DNA of 64,000 nt, taken from NCBI GenBank assembly GCA_015068245.1, contig SVKU01000001.1:186001-250000 (forward strand), written 5' to 3'. Both the position numbers and the translations under genes were made by a program. Numbering within the stretch: position 1 is the first letter of the stretch; each line of letters starts with the position of its first letter. The notes beneath the pieces were generated by a model, which did no database searches, was not told the origin of the DNA, and saw nothing but the letters and a program-made list of their open reading frames with translations. This DNA comes from Oscillospiraceae bacterium. GTDB taxonomy: Bacteria; Bacillota; Clostridia; Oscillospirales; Oscillospiraceae. Of this stretch, positions 52,613 through 62,836 are shown piece by piece.

Positions 52613-53764
52613 TTAATTGATATTGTCCGCAACAAAACTCCTTGCTTCTCTGTCAGCTTCAAGGATATCTTCTAAACCTGGATCAGCAACAAAAGTCACA
52701 TGCTCCATGGCTTTCCAAACCAGTCTGCCGATGTCATTGAAGCCAATCTTTCCACCAAGGAAAGCAGCAACAGCCACCTCATCGGCACCGTTCATCACAG
52801 CGCAAGCCGTACCGCCTCTGCTAGCTGCTTCAAAAGCTGCCGACAGACAAGTAAAAGTATCAGGGTCCGGTCTTTGGAATGTCAAATCACCGCAAGAAAA
52901 CAGATCCAGTTTACTTGCAGGGCCTGCAGTCCTGTATGGGAAAGTCAGCGCATATTGGATCGGCAGCCGCATATCGGCAGTACCGAGCTGAGCAATAAGC
53001 GACCCATCTACAAACTCCACCAAAGAATGTACAATACTCTGACGATGAACAGCTACCTCGATTTTTTCCAACGGCATACGATAAAGGCGCATGGCTTCAA
53101 TAACCTCAAGCCCCTTGTTCATCATGGTAGCAGAATCAATGGTTATTTTTTGACCCATGCTCCAGTTTGGATGTTTCAGTGCCATATCAACCGTTACATT
53201 CTCGAGTTCATCATAGCTCCATCCGAAAAAAGGTCCTCCCGATGCAGTGATAATGAGCTTTTCAACCTCAGTTCTCTTCCCCGAGTGCAAACTCTGGAAA
53301 AGTGCCGAATGTTCTGAATCCACAGGGATTATTTCCGCACCCATTTGCTCTGCCCTGTCCATTACCAATTCACCGGCACAAACAAGGGTTTCCTTATTGG
53401 CCAAAGCAATACGTTTACCGGTATCAATAGCGGCGAGTGTAGGTTTAAGCCCTATCATACCCGAAACTGCGGTTATAACTGTGTCAGCTTCCTCGATGGA
53501 AGCAGCTTCAATCAAACCGTCCATGCCGGATAAGACTTTAACAGAGGTGTCGGCAAGCTTTACTTTTAAATCATATGCTGCCTGCTCATCAAAAAGGACA
53601 GCAAGTTTTGGTTTAAACTTCCGAGCCTGAGCTTCAATCAGAGCAGCACCGGTATTGGCAGTCAGAGCCACACACTCATAACCAAGAGAGTCTATAACCT
53701 CAAGAGATTGCCGTCCGATCGATCCCGTTGAGCCAAGCAGAGAAATCCTTCTTTTTATACTCAT
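52613..53764 (-). CDS. dxr: 1-deoxy-D-xylulose 5-phosphate reductoisomerase
   Basis: 383 residues: NADPH site ISLLGSTGSIGRQSLEV, VDSEHSALFQSL, TASGGPFFG and DSATMMNKGLEVIEA are diagnostic. First committed step of the MEP pathway. Confidence 0.98.
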   Translation of the reverse strand: MSIKRRISLLGSTGSIGRQSLEVIDSLGYECVALTANTGAALIEAQARKFKPKLAVLFDEQAAYDLKVKLADTSVKVLSGMDGLIEAASIEEADTVITAVSGMIGLKPTLAAIDTGKRIALANKETLVCAGELVMDRAEQMGAEIIPVDSEHSALFQSLHSGKRTEVEKLIITASGGPFFGWSYDELENVTVDMALKHPNWSMGQKITIDSATMMNKGLEVIEAMRLYRMPLEKIEVAVHRQSIVHSLVEFVDGSLIAQLGTADMRLPIQYALTFPYRTAGPASKLDLFSCGDLTFQRPDPDTFTCLSAAFEAASRGGTACAVMNGADEVAVAAFLGGKIGFNDIGRLVWKAMEHVTFVADPGLEDILEADREARSFVADNIN

Positions 53765-53765
53765 A

Positions 53766-54578
53766 TCAAATCACCGCAGGCAGTACAGCCAGCAATATTT
53801 CCACCAAAGGAGCGGTAAAAATTACGCTGTCAAATCTGTCAAGAATACCTCCATGCCCCGGAAGCAGGCTGCCGTAATCCTTGATACCGTACTGACGTTT
53901 TATCAGCGAGAAGGAAAGGTCTCCGATCACGGATATAACCGAACCCACTGCGCCGTAAACAGCAAAGGCAAATACGTTGGTATTGATTCCCCAGATAAGT
54001 TCAGCCACGAAAGCATAGATAACGCAGCCAATAAGTCCTCCAAGCAATCCGCCTATGGCTCCCTCAACGGTTTTCTTAGGGCTTATCTCGGGAGCCAGTT
54101 TATGTTTGCCGAACAGCATACCGGCAAACAGAGCGGCAGCGTCGGCAATAAAAGCAATTACCAGCGGCAAAAGAATAAGCATTTCACCGTATTCCGCTAT
54201 ACGAAGCCGTACAAATGCTGATAGAAAATACGGTAAAAGCAAAGCTGAAAATAAAGCTGCGGCAACGTGGCCAAACTCTACTGACTTCTTAGAGAAAATT
54301 GCTTCAATGAAAAGAAGCAGGAACAGGCTGAATACAACCCACGTTCCAAAGATAGCAGGACTCTCCAGCCAACACCAGAACGGCACTGCAAAACTCACTA
54401 TCAGACAATAAACAAGTATTCTGCGATTACCTGCAATGCCAAGGCAGTTCATCAGTTCATATGTCGCTATAGTTGAAACAAGCGCAATAAGAAGCACAGT
54501 TACCCACACAGGCAAAAGATAGAAAGCAACCAGCAGAAGCGGTATACAAACGCATGCTACAAGTATTCTTGACTTCAT
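53766..54578 (-). CDS. cdsA: Phosphatidate cytidylyltransferase CdsA
   Basis: 270 residues with about seven membrane helices; the C-terminal signature SLIKRQYGIKDYGSLLPGHG, then GILDRFDS, is CdsA. It makes CDP-diacylglycerol. Start at MKSRILVA, with GGAGG 6 nt upstream; overlaps uppS (ATGA). Confidence 0.95.
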   Translation of the reverse strand: MKSRILVACVCIPLLLVAFYLLPVWVTVLLIALVSTIATYELMNCLGIAGNRRILVYCLIVSFAVPFWCWLESPAIFGTWVVFSLFLLLFIEAIFSKKSVEFGHVAAALFSALLLPYFLSAFVRLRIAEYGEMLILLPLVIAFIADAAALFAGMLFGKHKLAPEISPKKTVEGAIGGLLGGLIGCVIYAFVAELIWGINTNVFAFAVYGAVGSVISVIGDLSFSLIKRQYGIKDYGSLLPGHGGILDRFDSVIFTAPLVEILLAVLPAVI

Positions 54579-55309
54579 TTCACGCCTCCGAATCTCCTGG
54601 ATCTGCCTTGATACCACTCAATGGCACGGTCAATATCTGCCCCGGTAAAATCCGGCCAGAAACGGTCTGTAAAATACATCTCCGAATAAGCACACTGCCA
54701 CAGCAGGAAATTGCTTATCCTGTATTCACCGCTGGGTCGAATAATCAGCTCAGGATCAGGCACCCCTGCAGAATACAGATAGTTTGAAAAGACTTCCTCA
54801 GTTAGCTGCTCCGGATCACCACCGGCTTTCATATATTCTTTGGCTGCATGAACGATCTCGTCACGGCCGCCATAGTTAAGACACACGTTAACTTTAAAAC
54901 CGTCAATACGAGCGGATATGTCGTTTGTGCGTTCTATAAGGCTGCGCAGTTTATCAGACAAAGGCGTCGTGTCACCGAAAAAGGTGAGGTTGATGTTGTC
55001 CTCTTCCATTTTTTCGATGGCTTCATAAAGATAGTTTTCCAAAAGGCTCATAATAGCCGAAACCTCTTCCTGAGACCGTTTCCAGTTCTCTGTGGAAAAA
55101 GCATAGACAGTCATGTATTTTACGCCGATATCCTTCAAATATGTGGCAATAGTTCTAAAAGTCTCTGCCCCGGCAGCATGACCGGCAGTTCTTGGAAGTC
55201 CTCTCTTCTGCGCCCATCGTCCGTTACCGTCCATAATAATCGCAATATGGGCAGGCAGAGCATTTTTGTCAACCTTTGCTTTTATGTTCTTGTTTTTAAA
55301 CAGCTGCAT
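54575..55309 (-). CDS. uppS: Isoprenyl transferase (undecaprenyl diphosphate synthase)
   Basis: 244 residues: HIAIIMDGNGRWAQKRGLPR, YAFSTENWKRSQEEV and LIIRPSGEYRISNFLLWQ are the cis-prenyltransferase motifs. Makes C55-PP for cell-wall synthesis. Confidence 0.97.
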   Translation of the reverse strand: MQLFKNKNIKAKVDKNALPAHIAIIMDGNGRWAQKRGLPRTAGHAAGAETFRTIATYLKDIGVKYMTVYAFSTENWKRSQEEVSAIMSLLENYLYEAIEKMEEDNINLTFFGDTTPLSDKLRSLIERTNDISARIDGFKVNVCLNYGGRDEIVHAAKEYMKAGGDPEQLTEEVFSNYLYSAGVPDPELIIRPSGEYRISNFLLWQCAYSEMYFTDRFWPDFTGADIDRAIEWYQGRSRRFGGVK

Positions 55310-55374
55310 ATGCGGCTCCCCAAGTTGGTAATTTTATGCGCAAAATAGCGTAAATGCCAAGGCAACCGTAATCC

Positions 55375-55399
55375 GGCCCGGATCAGCTGTATCCGGGCC
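55375..55399 (-). terminator. GC-rich hairpin between frr and uppS
   Basis: GGCCCGGAT/ATCCGGGCC with a 7-nt loop in the 128-bp gap. No T-tract, so it is more likely a processing or stability element than a full terminator. Confidence 0.55.
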
Positions 55400-55437
55400 G
55401 AATTCCTGCCTTGACCAAATAAACTTAATTCGGGAAC

Positions 55438-55989
55438 TTAGATTTCCATCAGTTCCTTTTCTTTCTTGGCGCAAAGAGCGTCGATATCCTTGACATATTT
55501 ATCGGTTACGTCCTGAAGATCCTTTTCAATTTTCTTCAGATCATCTTCAGTAATAATGGACTTTTTCTTGTCGCCCTTGTAACGCTCAATAGCATCACGG
55601 CGGACATTGCGGATAGCAACTTTGGATTCTTCGCCATACTTTTTGACCTGTTTGGTCAGATCCTTACGGCGTTCCTCAGTCAACTGAGGGAAAGACAGGC
55701 GAATCAGACGTCCATCGTTCTGGGGATTGATGCCCAGGTCAGAAGCCTGAATTGCTTTTTCGATGCTCTTAAGAAGGGTGGTATCCCAAGGCTGAATGGT
55801 CAGAGTTCTGGGATCGGGGGAAGCGATAGTGCCGATCTGGTTCAGGGGAGTTTCGACACCATAGTATTCAACGGTTATACGATCGAGAACAGCGGCATTT
55901 GCCCTGCCTGCTCTGACGGCAGCAAACTGCTGACCGAGCACCTCAAGGGTCTTATCCATTTTGGAAGTATATTCTTTGTAATCTGACAT
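55438..55989 (-). CDS. frr: Ribosome recycling factor
   Basis: 183 residues: MDKTLEVLGQQFAAVRAGRANAAVLD, TIQPWD and RLSFPQLTEERRKDL are diagnostic. It splits post-termination ribosomes with EF-G. It starts directly at the end of pyrH. Confidence 0.98.
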   Translation of the reverse strand: MSDYKEYTSKMDKTLEVLGQQFAAVRAGRANAAVLDRITVEYYGVETPLNQIGTIASPDPRTLTIQPWDTTLLKSIEKAIQASDLGINPQNDGRLIRLSFPQLTEERRKDLTKQVKKYGEESKVAIRNVRRDAIERYKGDKKKSIITEDDLKKIEKDLQDVTDKYVKDIDALCAKKEKELMEI

Positions 55990-56706
55990 TTAAATTTCCT
56001 CCTTAACTATAGTGCCGATCTTTTCGCCCATAACGGCTCTGTAAATATTTTCAGGGTCACTGAGAGCGAAAACGATAATGGGTATATGATTATCCATAGA
56101 CAGCGACGTGGCAGTCGAGTCCATAACGCCAAGGTGTTTTGCAAGAACGTCATCATAAGTAATTGCGTCGTACTTTTTGGCATCGGCAACCTTTGCCGGG
56201 TCAGCATCGTAGACACCGTCGATATTCTTGGCGAGAAGAATGACATCTGCTTCGATTTCGGCAGCTCTCAAAACTGCGCCGGTATCGGTGGAAAAGAACG
56301 GATTGCCGGTTCCACAGCCAAAGATAACAACTCTGCCTTTTTCAAAGTGACGGATAGCCTTATTGCGGATATAAGGTTCAGCTATGGCTCTCATTTCGAT
56401 TGCAGTCTGAACTCTGACCTCAACTCCACGCTGTTCAAGGTTATCAGCCATAGCAAGGCAGTTAAGGGTCGTGGCCAGCATGCCCATATGGTCAGCACGG
56501 GTTCTGTCGGTCATTCCTACACCCTGCTTCAGGCCTCTCCAGAAGTTACCGCCGCCTACGACAATACCTACCTGAACACCGGAATCCACACACTTTTTGA
56601 TAACGTCACTAACTTTTCCGATAAACTCAAAATCAAGTCCGCTTCCCTTGCCGCCGGCAAGAGCTTCACCGCTTATTTTAAGCAACACACGCTTATAAGC
56701 TGGCAT
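55990..56706 (-). CDS. pyrH: UMP kinase
   Basis: 238 residues: [50 protein letters not shown] match bacterial PyrH. I start at MPAYKRV, with GGGGG 9 nt upstream; an in-frame ATG at 56715 abuts that site. First gene of the minus-strand operon that runs to polC. Confidence 0.97.
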   Translation of the reverse strand: MPAYKRVLLKISGEALAGGKGSGLDFEFIGKVSDVIKKCVDSGVQVGIVVGGGNFWRGLKQGVGMTDRTRADHMGMLATTLNCLAMADNLEQRGVEVRVQTAIEMRAIAEPYIRNKAIRHFEKGRVVIFGCGTGNPFFSTDTGAVLRAAEIEADVILLAKNIDGVYDADPAKVADAKKYDAITYDDVLAKHLGVMDSTATSLSMDNHIPIIVFALSDPENIYRAVMGEKIGTIVKEEI

Positions 56707-56801
56707 CGGTCTCATCCCCCTTCTGTCTTCTTCTGATATTCTAATATAAACTGCGCAATTTTTAAAGTATAATTTTTATAATTTACATATTGTTTTTTTA
56801 T

Positions 56802-56830
56802 TTGCCAATCGGGAACATATAGTATATAAT
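56802..56830 (+). promoter_or_regulatory. Promoter of glnS
   Basis: TTGCCA (56802-56807), 17 bp, TATAAT (56825-56830), 50 bp before the ATG. No T-box element is visible. Confidence 0.75.
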
Positions 56831-56879
56831 AAGTTATTACTGTGTGAACAAAAGAAATCGATTAAGGAGTTAATATAAA

Positions 56880-58577
56880 ATGGCAGAAGAAGTCATTATC
56901 AACGAGTCTCCAAAGAATTTTATCCACGCTTTTGTCGAAGAAGATCTGGCACCCGGTGGACGCTGCGAAGGTATGCAGGTCCACACCCGTTTTCCACCAG
57001 AACCCAACGGTTATCTTCATATCGGTCACTGCAAAGCTCTTTGTATAGACTTTGGTACAGCTGAAAAATACGGCGGTATCTGCAATCTCCGCATGGACGA
57101 TACCAACCCAGCAAAGGAAGACACCGAATACGTTGACGCCATTCAGGAAGATATCCACTGGCTTGGTTTTGACTGGGACGACCGTTTCTTCTACGGTTCC
57201 GACTATTTTCCCGAAACCTATGAATACGCTGTTGAGCTTATCAAAAAGGGCTTGGCATACGTATGCCAGCTGACTCCCGAGGAATTCAAAGCCAACCGCG
57301 GTGATGTGGGCAAGCCTGCTGTCAGCCCCTGGCGTGACCGTCCCATTGAAGAAAGTCTGGATCTTTTTGAACGCATGAAGAACGGTGAATTCCCCGAGGG
57401 TAGCCATACTTTGCGTGCAAAGATCGACCTTGCGTCCGGCAACTTCAATATGCGCGACCCGGTTATTTACCGTATCCGTTACGTTGAGCATCACCGTCAG
57501 GGTACCAAATGGTGTGTTTATCCTATGTATGACTTTGCTCATCCCATTCAGGATGCACTTGAAGGTATAACCCATTCTCTGTGTTCCCTGGAATACGAAG
57601 ACCATCGTCCCCTTTATAACTGGGTCATCGAAAATGTCTCCGTTCCCTCCACTCCTCGTCAGATAGAGTTTGCCCGTCTTGGCATAAACTACACTGTTAT
57701 GTCCAAGCGCAAACTGCGCCGCCTGGTTGAAGAAAATTATGTTTCCGGTTGGGACGATCCCCGTATGCCCACCCTTTGCGGACTTCGCAGACGCGGCTAC
57801 ACTCCCGCTTCCATCAAGAATTTCTGCGAACGTATCGGCGTTGCCAAGAACGACAGCACCGTTGAATACGCTTTTCTTGAACACTGTCTGCGTGAAGATC
57901 TGAACGCCACCGCAAACCGTGTTATGGGCGTTATTGATCCCCTCAAACTGATAATAACCAATTACCCCGAAGGTCAGACTGAAGAATTCTCTGTTGAAAA
58001 CAATCCCGAGGACGAATCCGCAGGCAACCGTATCGTAACTTTCTCAAGAGAACTGTGGATCGAACGGGAAGACTTTATGGAAGAACCTGTTAAAAAGTAT
58101 TTCCGTCTGTTCCCCGGCAATGAGGTTCGTCTTAAAGGCACATATATTGTTAAATGCACCGGCTGTAAGAAAGACGAAGATGGCAACATCATCGAAGTAT
58201 ATGCCGAATACGACCCCGAATCCAGAGGCGGCAACGCTGCTGACGGCCGTAAGATAAAGGGCACCATCCACTTCGTAAACGCTTCAGATGCACTGGATTG
58301 CGAAGTAAGACTTTATGAGAATCTGTTCTCCGTTCCCGATCCCGAAGGTCATGTAGACGAAGATGGCAACGAAATCGACTTTGTCAACTTCATCAACCCC
58401 GATTCTCTTAAAATCCTTACAGGCTGCAAAATTGAAAGCAGCGTCAAGGGTGTTACTGCCCCCGCCCACTATCAGTTCATGCGTCACGGTTACTTCTGCA
58501 TCGACAACGTAGATTCCACCGAGGATCACCTTGTATTCAACAGAAGCGTATCACTGAAGGACAGTTTCAAAAAGTAA
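56880..58577 (+). CDS. glnS: Glutamine-tRNA ligase
   Basis: 565 residues: class I HIGH motif in [17 protein letters not shown], the KMSKS equivalent [10 protein letters not shown], and the C-terminal anticodon beta-barrels ([20 protein letters not shown]). The [16 protein letters not shown] and [15 protein letters not shown] blocks mark GlnRS rather than GluRS. Direct Gln-tRNA charging is not universal in Firmicutes, many of which use GatCAB instead. Confidence 0.97.
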   Translation: MAEEVIINESPKNFIHAFVEEDLAPGGRCEGMQVHTRFPPEPNGYLHIGHCKALCIDFGTAEKYGGICNLRMDDTNPAKEDTEYVDAIQEDIHWLGFDWDDRFFYGSDYFPETYEYAVELIKKGLAYVCQLTPEEFKANRGDVGKPAVSPWRDRPIEESLDLFERMKNGEFPEGSHTLRAKIDLASGNFNMRDPVIYRIRYVEHHRQGTKWCVYPMYDFAHPIQDALEGITHSLCSLEYEDHRPLYNWVIENVSVPSTPRQIEFARLGINYTVMSKRKLRRLVEENYVSGWDDPRMPTLCGLRRRGYTPASIKNFCERIGVAKNDSTVEYAFLEHCLREDLNATANRVMGVIDPLKLIITNYPEGQTEEFSVENNPEDESAGNRIVTFSRELWIEREDFMEEPVKKYFRLFPGNEVRLKGTYIVKCTGCKKDEDGNIIEVYAEYDPESRGGNAADGRKIKGTIHFVNASDALDCEVRLYENLFSVPDPEGHVDEDGNEIDFVNFINPDSLKILTGCKIESSVKGVTAPAHYQFMRHGYFCIDNVDSTEDHLVFNRSVSLKDSFKK

Positions 58578-58580
58578 CAT

Positions 58581-58611
58581 AAAAGCCTCAGGCGATGTGC
58601 CTGAGGCTTTT
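58581..58611. terminator. Bidirectional terminator between glnS and dlt operon
   Basis: 13-bp stem AAAAGCCTCAGGC/GCCTGAGGCTTTT between converging units. Confidence 0.93.
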
Positions 58612-58615
58612 AGTT

Positions 58616-58774
58616 TTAAAACGCATTATAAACAAACGCAACTTCAGTCTGCTCAATAAGGGCAAACATAAGTATCAGCACCAACACCACGAATGCATAA
58701 AACAGTACTCTGCTCCAGCTGTGTGCGGCAAAAAAGTCACTTATCTTCGTAATAGAATTCACAAATTGCTTCAT
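58616..58774 (-). CDS. dltX: DltX-like teichoic acid D-alanylation small membrane protein
   Basis: 52 residues: an N-terminal amphipathic part (MKQFVNSITKISDFF), one membrane helix (VLFYAFVVLVLILMFALI) and the C-terminal motif EVAFVYNAF, matching the DltX end F-x-YN-x-F. The start lies inside the 3' end of dltD, overlapping by 38 bp in another frame, with GGTGG upstream. In B. subtilis and Lactobacillales dltX is the first gene of the operon; here it is last. DltX is thought to receive the D-Ala from DltC/B and pass it to DltD. Confidence 0.85.
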   Translation of the reverse strand: MKQFVNSITKISDFFAAHSWSRVLFYAFVVLVLILMFALIEQTEVAFVYNAF

Positions 58775-59939
58775 TGATATCCACCCATCCCAGCCAGCCA
58801 ATGTGCATAACGTCACAGAGGTAATAGCTGTCGTATTCCTTAGCGGTAAGGTCAAGATAGTCATAACCCGATTCATCGAGAATAGCACGAACATTGTCGT
58901 AATATTCCAAACGCTCATCGGCAGTAAATCCACAGTAGTCGCTCCATGCGCCATGGAGCGGAGTATGGACGAACAGAGCATCTATCTCGAATGTATCGCA
59001 CAACCATATAAGATTCTGCAAATCCTCATATTCCTGAGAGACAGAATACGACAGGTCAGCGTCCTTATTCTCCATTCGGGCAAGCTTCTTGCCAATATTG
59101 GTATTGTAATAGTCGTTGAGAATACCAAATTCATTATTGTCAGATTCCACAGCTCCAAGACCGATCATTTCCTGCCGGTAGGTATCCCAGTCAAAATCGG
59201 TCACAGCAGTACCCTTAACGTCCTCAAATCCCTTGATGACCTTGGATGCGGTAACATTGTCTCTGATGGTATACAGCACGCTTTCAAAGGCGTAATAGGG
59301 CTTCATCAACAGGTATCCAACAGCCGGAATATCCGTTCCGTTATTCAAAACCTGTTTAGCAAGTCTTCGTGAGCTTTCAAATCCGGGATCCTCATACTCC
59401 GACTCGTATAAATCAAAACAGTCACGAACCCGAGTAGACAGGAACAGTTTGCTCTCCTCAACCAATTCATCGGACATCATAGCGTCCAGATACTGCTGCT
59501 CGGAAAAGTTTGCAACAAACATATCCGGAGCAATACCGTCCTCGACAAAATGCTGGGGTGAGATCATAAACACGACCTTTTTACCCCTAAGGCTTTCACC
59601 GTTGCCCGCAAGAATAAGAGCATGGATAAGACTCTGACTTGAGCCTCGTCCCACGGTACAGACATCGAAGCCGAAATCATACTCTGTAAAAAAGTTTGCA
59701 GGATGAGACTTGATCATGGTTGTGCTCAACTCTGATGAGCCGAAAAGGAAAATTGTATCGTCCTCTTCTGCTGCACTTCTTATAATAGCCTCGCCTTTTA
59801 CTTTTTCACCGGTGTACTCATACCCTGATAAACTGGTGTACTCCGGCACAGCAGCGTTGGAAATACTCAAAACAACAGCCACAATAACAACCACAGCCAG
59901 AATAGAGCACAGAGTACTGAAAATTGTCCTTTTCATCAT
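58737..59939 (-). CDS. dltD: D-alanyl-lipoteichoic acid biosynthesis protein DltD
   Basis: 400 residues: an N-terminal membrane helix (about 5-28), then an SGNH-hydrolase-like extracellular domain with FLFGSSELS (catalytic Ser), GRGSSQSLIHAL and the late DVMHIGWLGW (Asp/His). It transfers D-Ala to teichoic acid outside the cell. Start overlaps dltC stop. Confidence 0.93.
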   Translation of the reverse strand: MMKRTIFSTLCSILAVVVIVAVVLSISNAAVPEYTSLSGYEYTGEKVKGEAIIRSAAEEDDTIFLFGSSELSTTMIKSHPANFFTEYDFGFDVCTVGRGSSQSLIHALILAGNGESLRGKKVVFMISPQHFVEDGIAPDMFVANFSEQQYLDAMMSDELVEESKLFLSTRVRDCFDLYESEYEDPGFESSRRLAKQVLNNGTDIPAVGYLLMKPYYAFESVLYTIRDNVTASKVIKGFEDVKGTAVTDFDWDTYRQEMIGLGAVESDNNEFGILNDYYNTNIGKKLARMENKDADLSYSVSQEYEDLQNLIWLCDTFEIDALFVHTPLHGAWSDYCGFTADERLEYYDNVRAILDESGYDYLDLTAKEYDSYYLCDVMHIGWLGWVDINEAICEFYYEDK

Positions 59940-60163
59940 ACATTTTCGACCATGGCAATCAACTTATCCATAGTGTTGATATCGTCACGAACAATCTCAG
60001 CAATGTTTATCTTCTTGCCAAAGGTCTCCTCAATCTTTACAAGCAGATGCACAACGCCAAAGGAATCCAGAATACCTTCTTCAAAAAAGTCGATATCATC
60101 AGTGATATCTTCGGGGTCAAAGCCGGAAACGTCGGCAATGAGTTCCTGCAATGTTTCTTTCAT
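59936..60163 (-). CDS. dltC: D-alanyl carrier protein DltC
   Basis: 75 residues; the phosphopantetheine serine is in EEGILDSFGVVHLLV. Start at MKETLQEL with AGGAGG 7 nt upstream. Confidence 0.95.
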   Translation of the reverse strand: MKETLQELIADVSGFDPEDITDDIDFFEEGILDSFGVVHLLVKIEETFGKKINIAEIVRDDINTMDKLIAMVENV

Positions 60164-60174
60164 TGTTCTTCCTC

Positions 60175-61308
60175 CTAGAATAATCTGCCCGAGAAAATGA
60201 GCATGCCGAAGCTGATAAGATGGAATGTGATAAGCGCCATTACAGGCCATGCCTTATCTTTCCGTCTTATTTTTTTATAACCTTTCCATTTGTGCTCAAT
60301 GACATCATTGGCACACATAAGTAAACCGTGATAAATGCCGTAAACAATATAATGCAACTCAAAACCGTGCCAGAATCCCATCACCGTCATAGTGATGATA
60401 TATCCGATATAGCTGCCCATATATATGTTTTTGAACCACTTTTTTCTGAGGCTGACAGCCGCAAATCTGGTGTATATATAATCTCTGAACCAGGTGGACA
60501 AGCTTATATGCCATCTTGACCAGAAATCTTTCATGTCCTTACTTATAAATGGCATATCAAAGTTTTCGGGTACTTTTACACCCATAATGTAGCCCGTACC
60601 GATAGCCATTCGGCTGTAACCGGCAAAGTTAAAGAACAGATAAAAGGTGTAAGCATACATATACTGCCAATGGTTGAATAATCCGGATTCGGGTATTTTT
60701 GACAGCCAGAGGGTGTTGATAAGGTTGCTTATGACCAGACCGTAAAAAACGCCGGTCATGAGCTTCCAAACACCTTTTTTGAAAAGATCAGAATACTGCT
60801 CACCGGAAATCTCAGCATTGATGTCGCCAACGAATCTTCTGTATCTGTCTATAGGTCCGGAAGATATGGTCGGGAAAAATACTATAAAATACAGCGTGTC
60901 AATAAAGCTGAGCTTTTCTATCAACCCGTCATAAGTTTCAATTACAATCTGAACCGACTTGAATGTCAGATAGGATATTCCAAGAAATCCAATTACGTTT
61001 TCTGTCAGTATTCCGCTGAGTTTTGACAGCACCAGCGGTGCTATTGAAAGAAAAACAAACAGCCAGCATAACAAGCAGTTTTTGCTTTTCTTTCTGATAA
61101 CAAAGTAAGCATAAAGAACTATAAGTTCAAACGCTATAAAGCCAATCAGAAGCCACTCATGCCCTCTGTCAAAAATGGCTGACAGCATAAACAGCGTGGC
61201 AATAATCCCCCAGTATTTCTGGTTTTTACCAAGAAAACCGAGAACGGCAGACACCACCAGAACAGCTGCCAAAATATAAAAGAACAATAATCCCTCGTAT
61301 GGTATCAT
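60175..61308 (-). CDS. dltB: D-alanyl transfer protein DltB (MBOAT)
   Basis: 377 residues, about 11 helices. The MBOAT histidine is in MGFWHGFELHYIVYG, and the FWSRWHISLSTWFRDYIY block is typical of DltB/AlgI. It moves the D-Ala across or at the membrane from DltC. 11 bp from both dltC and dltA. Confidence 0.95.
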   Translation of the reverse strand: MIPYEGLLFFYILAAVLVVSAVLGFLGKNQKYWGIIATLFMLSAIFDRGHEWLLIGFIAFELIVLYAYFVIRKKSKNCLLCWLFVFLSIAPLVLSKLSGILTENVIGFLGISYLTFKSVQIVIETYDGLIEKLSFIDTLYFIVFFPTISSGPIDRYRRFVGDINAEISGEQYSDLFKKGVWKLMTGVFYGLVISNLINTLWLSKIPESGLFNHWQYMYAYTFYLFFNFAGYSRMAIGTGYIMGVKVPENFDMPFISKDMKDFWSRWHISLSTWFRDYIYTRFAAVSLRKKWFKNIYMGSYIGYIITMTVMGFWHGFELHYIVYGIYHGLLMCANDVIEHKWKGYKKIRRKDKAWPVMALITFHLISFGMLIFSGRLF

Positions 61309-61320
61309 CAGTTACTCCGT

Positions 61321-62817
61321 TTACAATGACGCAAGCAGCGCCTTTTTATCCACCTTACCGTTGGCATTAGTGGGAAGTGACTCTTTAAGAACAAACTTTC
61401 TGGGTATCATGTAAGACGGCACAAGCTGTCCAAGCTCGGATTTCATTGCATTTATGCGTTTGAGCTTAGGCAAATCACTTTCACCCTCAGGCAGAATGAA
61501 TGCCACAAGGCTTTCAACCTTGCCGTCAACATACACAGGACAAACAGCCGCTCGTTTTACAGAAGGCAGCTTCATCAGGTTCTTCTCTATATCCTCTATC
61601 TCAATGCGGAAGCCGTTAAGTTTAATCTGAAGGTCGTTTCTTCCGCAATAATGAAGCATATCACCGGTCATATAGCAAATATCTCCGGTATTATATCCAT
61701 GCATTACTGTTCCGGCTGTCTCAACGTCAAAGAAAGCCTTTTCATTAAGATCCGGACGTCCAAAATATCCCACAGAAACACTGTTCCCAATAAGCTGCAA
61801 TTGCCCTTTTTCTCCACTGGCAACCACATTCCCCTCTTCATCAACGATTCGGGGCGTTATAGTTTCAAAGAATCTCCCTACGGGCAAGGGTTCCTGAGCA
61901 TCAGCCATTTCCCGGGTAATCTCAACCGAGGTAACAAAGACGGTAGCCTCAGTGGGACCGTAGGTATTCAAAACCGTTGCTTTGGGGAATCGTTTGATAA
62001 GTGATGCGGCAAGTTTGTTTGTCAGTATTTCGCCGCAGAAAAAAAACTTTCTTACTTCCGGCATGAGCGATTCATTGAAATCATCACTCATAACACAGAC
62101 TTCCGCATAAGAAGGTGTTGTCACCCACAGGGTCACTCCGGAAACTTTAAGAGCTTCAAACATCTCCTTGAAATTTTCGGTAGTCTTTTTGTCGATAGTA
62201 TAAAGCGTCATTCCAAGGCCAACAGCAACCCAAACGGCAATAACAGAAAGGTCAAAGGAATAGGAAACCGAATTCAGACACACTCCCCCATCACCGGTGG
62301 AGCAAATATCTTTAGCTGAAGCAAACATGTTTTCAAGGTTGCGCAGATTGATGGGTACACCCTTGGGTTTACCGGTGGAACCGGAGGTGAAAATCATATA
62401 GCAGGTGTCCTCAGGCTGTACCCAGTCAGACTCATCCGGTTCAAATCCATCATACCGCTTCATGAGTTGTTCCAGTTCATCGGGATGTAGGCCATCAACT
62501 CTGGTTCCGGTAAAGTCTACAATAACCTCCGGTTGGACATCGGCAATAACCTGCTCAAGCCTGTCCTGCGGAAATGAAATATCTATAGGAACATATGCTC
62601 TTGCAGCTTTAAGGCTACCGAACATGCAAGCCAGAAAATCAGCTTCCTTATGGCCATAGATAAGGACAGGCCGCTTACTGTCACCAAGACTGAGAAGATA
62701 GCCTGCAAAGGCACTGCTTCGGCGGTCAAGCTGCGCATAGCTCATGCTGCCGTCTTTGTGTATCACCGCATCTCTTCCGAGTTCAGCGCATCGCTTTATA
62801 CTTTCAAGAAGGAACAT
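61321..62817 (-). CDS. dltA: D-alanine-poly(phosphoribitol) ligase DltA
   Basis: 498 residues of the adenylation superfamily: MIFTSGSTGKPKGVPI (A3 motif), NTYGPTEATV (A5), YMTGDMLHYCGRNDLQIKLNGFRIE (A7-A8) and the last lysine in NGKVDKKALL (A10). Activates D-Ala and loads DltC. AGGAGG lies just before the ATG. Confidence 0.96.
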   Translation of the reverse strand: MFLLESIKRCAELGRDAVIHKDGSMSYAQLDRRSSAFAGYLLSLGDSKRPVLIYGHKEADFLACMFGSLKAARAYVPIDISFPQDRLEQVIADVQPEVIVDFTGTRVDGLHPDELEQLMKRYDGFEPDESDWVQPEDTCYMIFTSGSTGKPKGVPINLRNLENMFASAKDICSTGDGGVCLNSVSYSFDLSVIAVWVAVGLGMTLYTIDKKTTENFKEMFEALKVSGVTLWVTTPSYAEVCVMSDDFNESLMPEVRKFFFCGEILTNKLAASLIKRFPKATVLNTYGPTEATVFVTSVEITREMADAQEPLPVGRFFETITPRIVDEEGNVVASGEKGQLQLIGNSVSVGYFGRPDLNEKAFFDVETAGTVMHGYNTGDICYMTGDMLHYCGRNDLQIKLNGFRIEIEDIEKNLMKLPSVKRAAVCPVYVDGKVESLVAFILPEGESDLPKLKRINAMKSELGQLVPSYMIPRKFVLKESLPTNANGKVDKKALLASL

Positions 62818-62836
62818 AAAGACCTCCTAAATCAAA

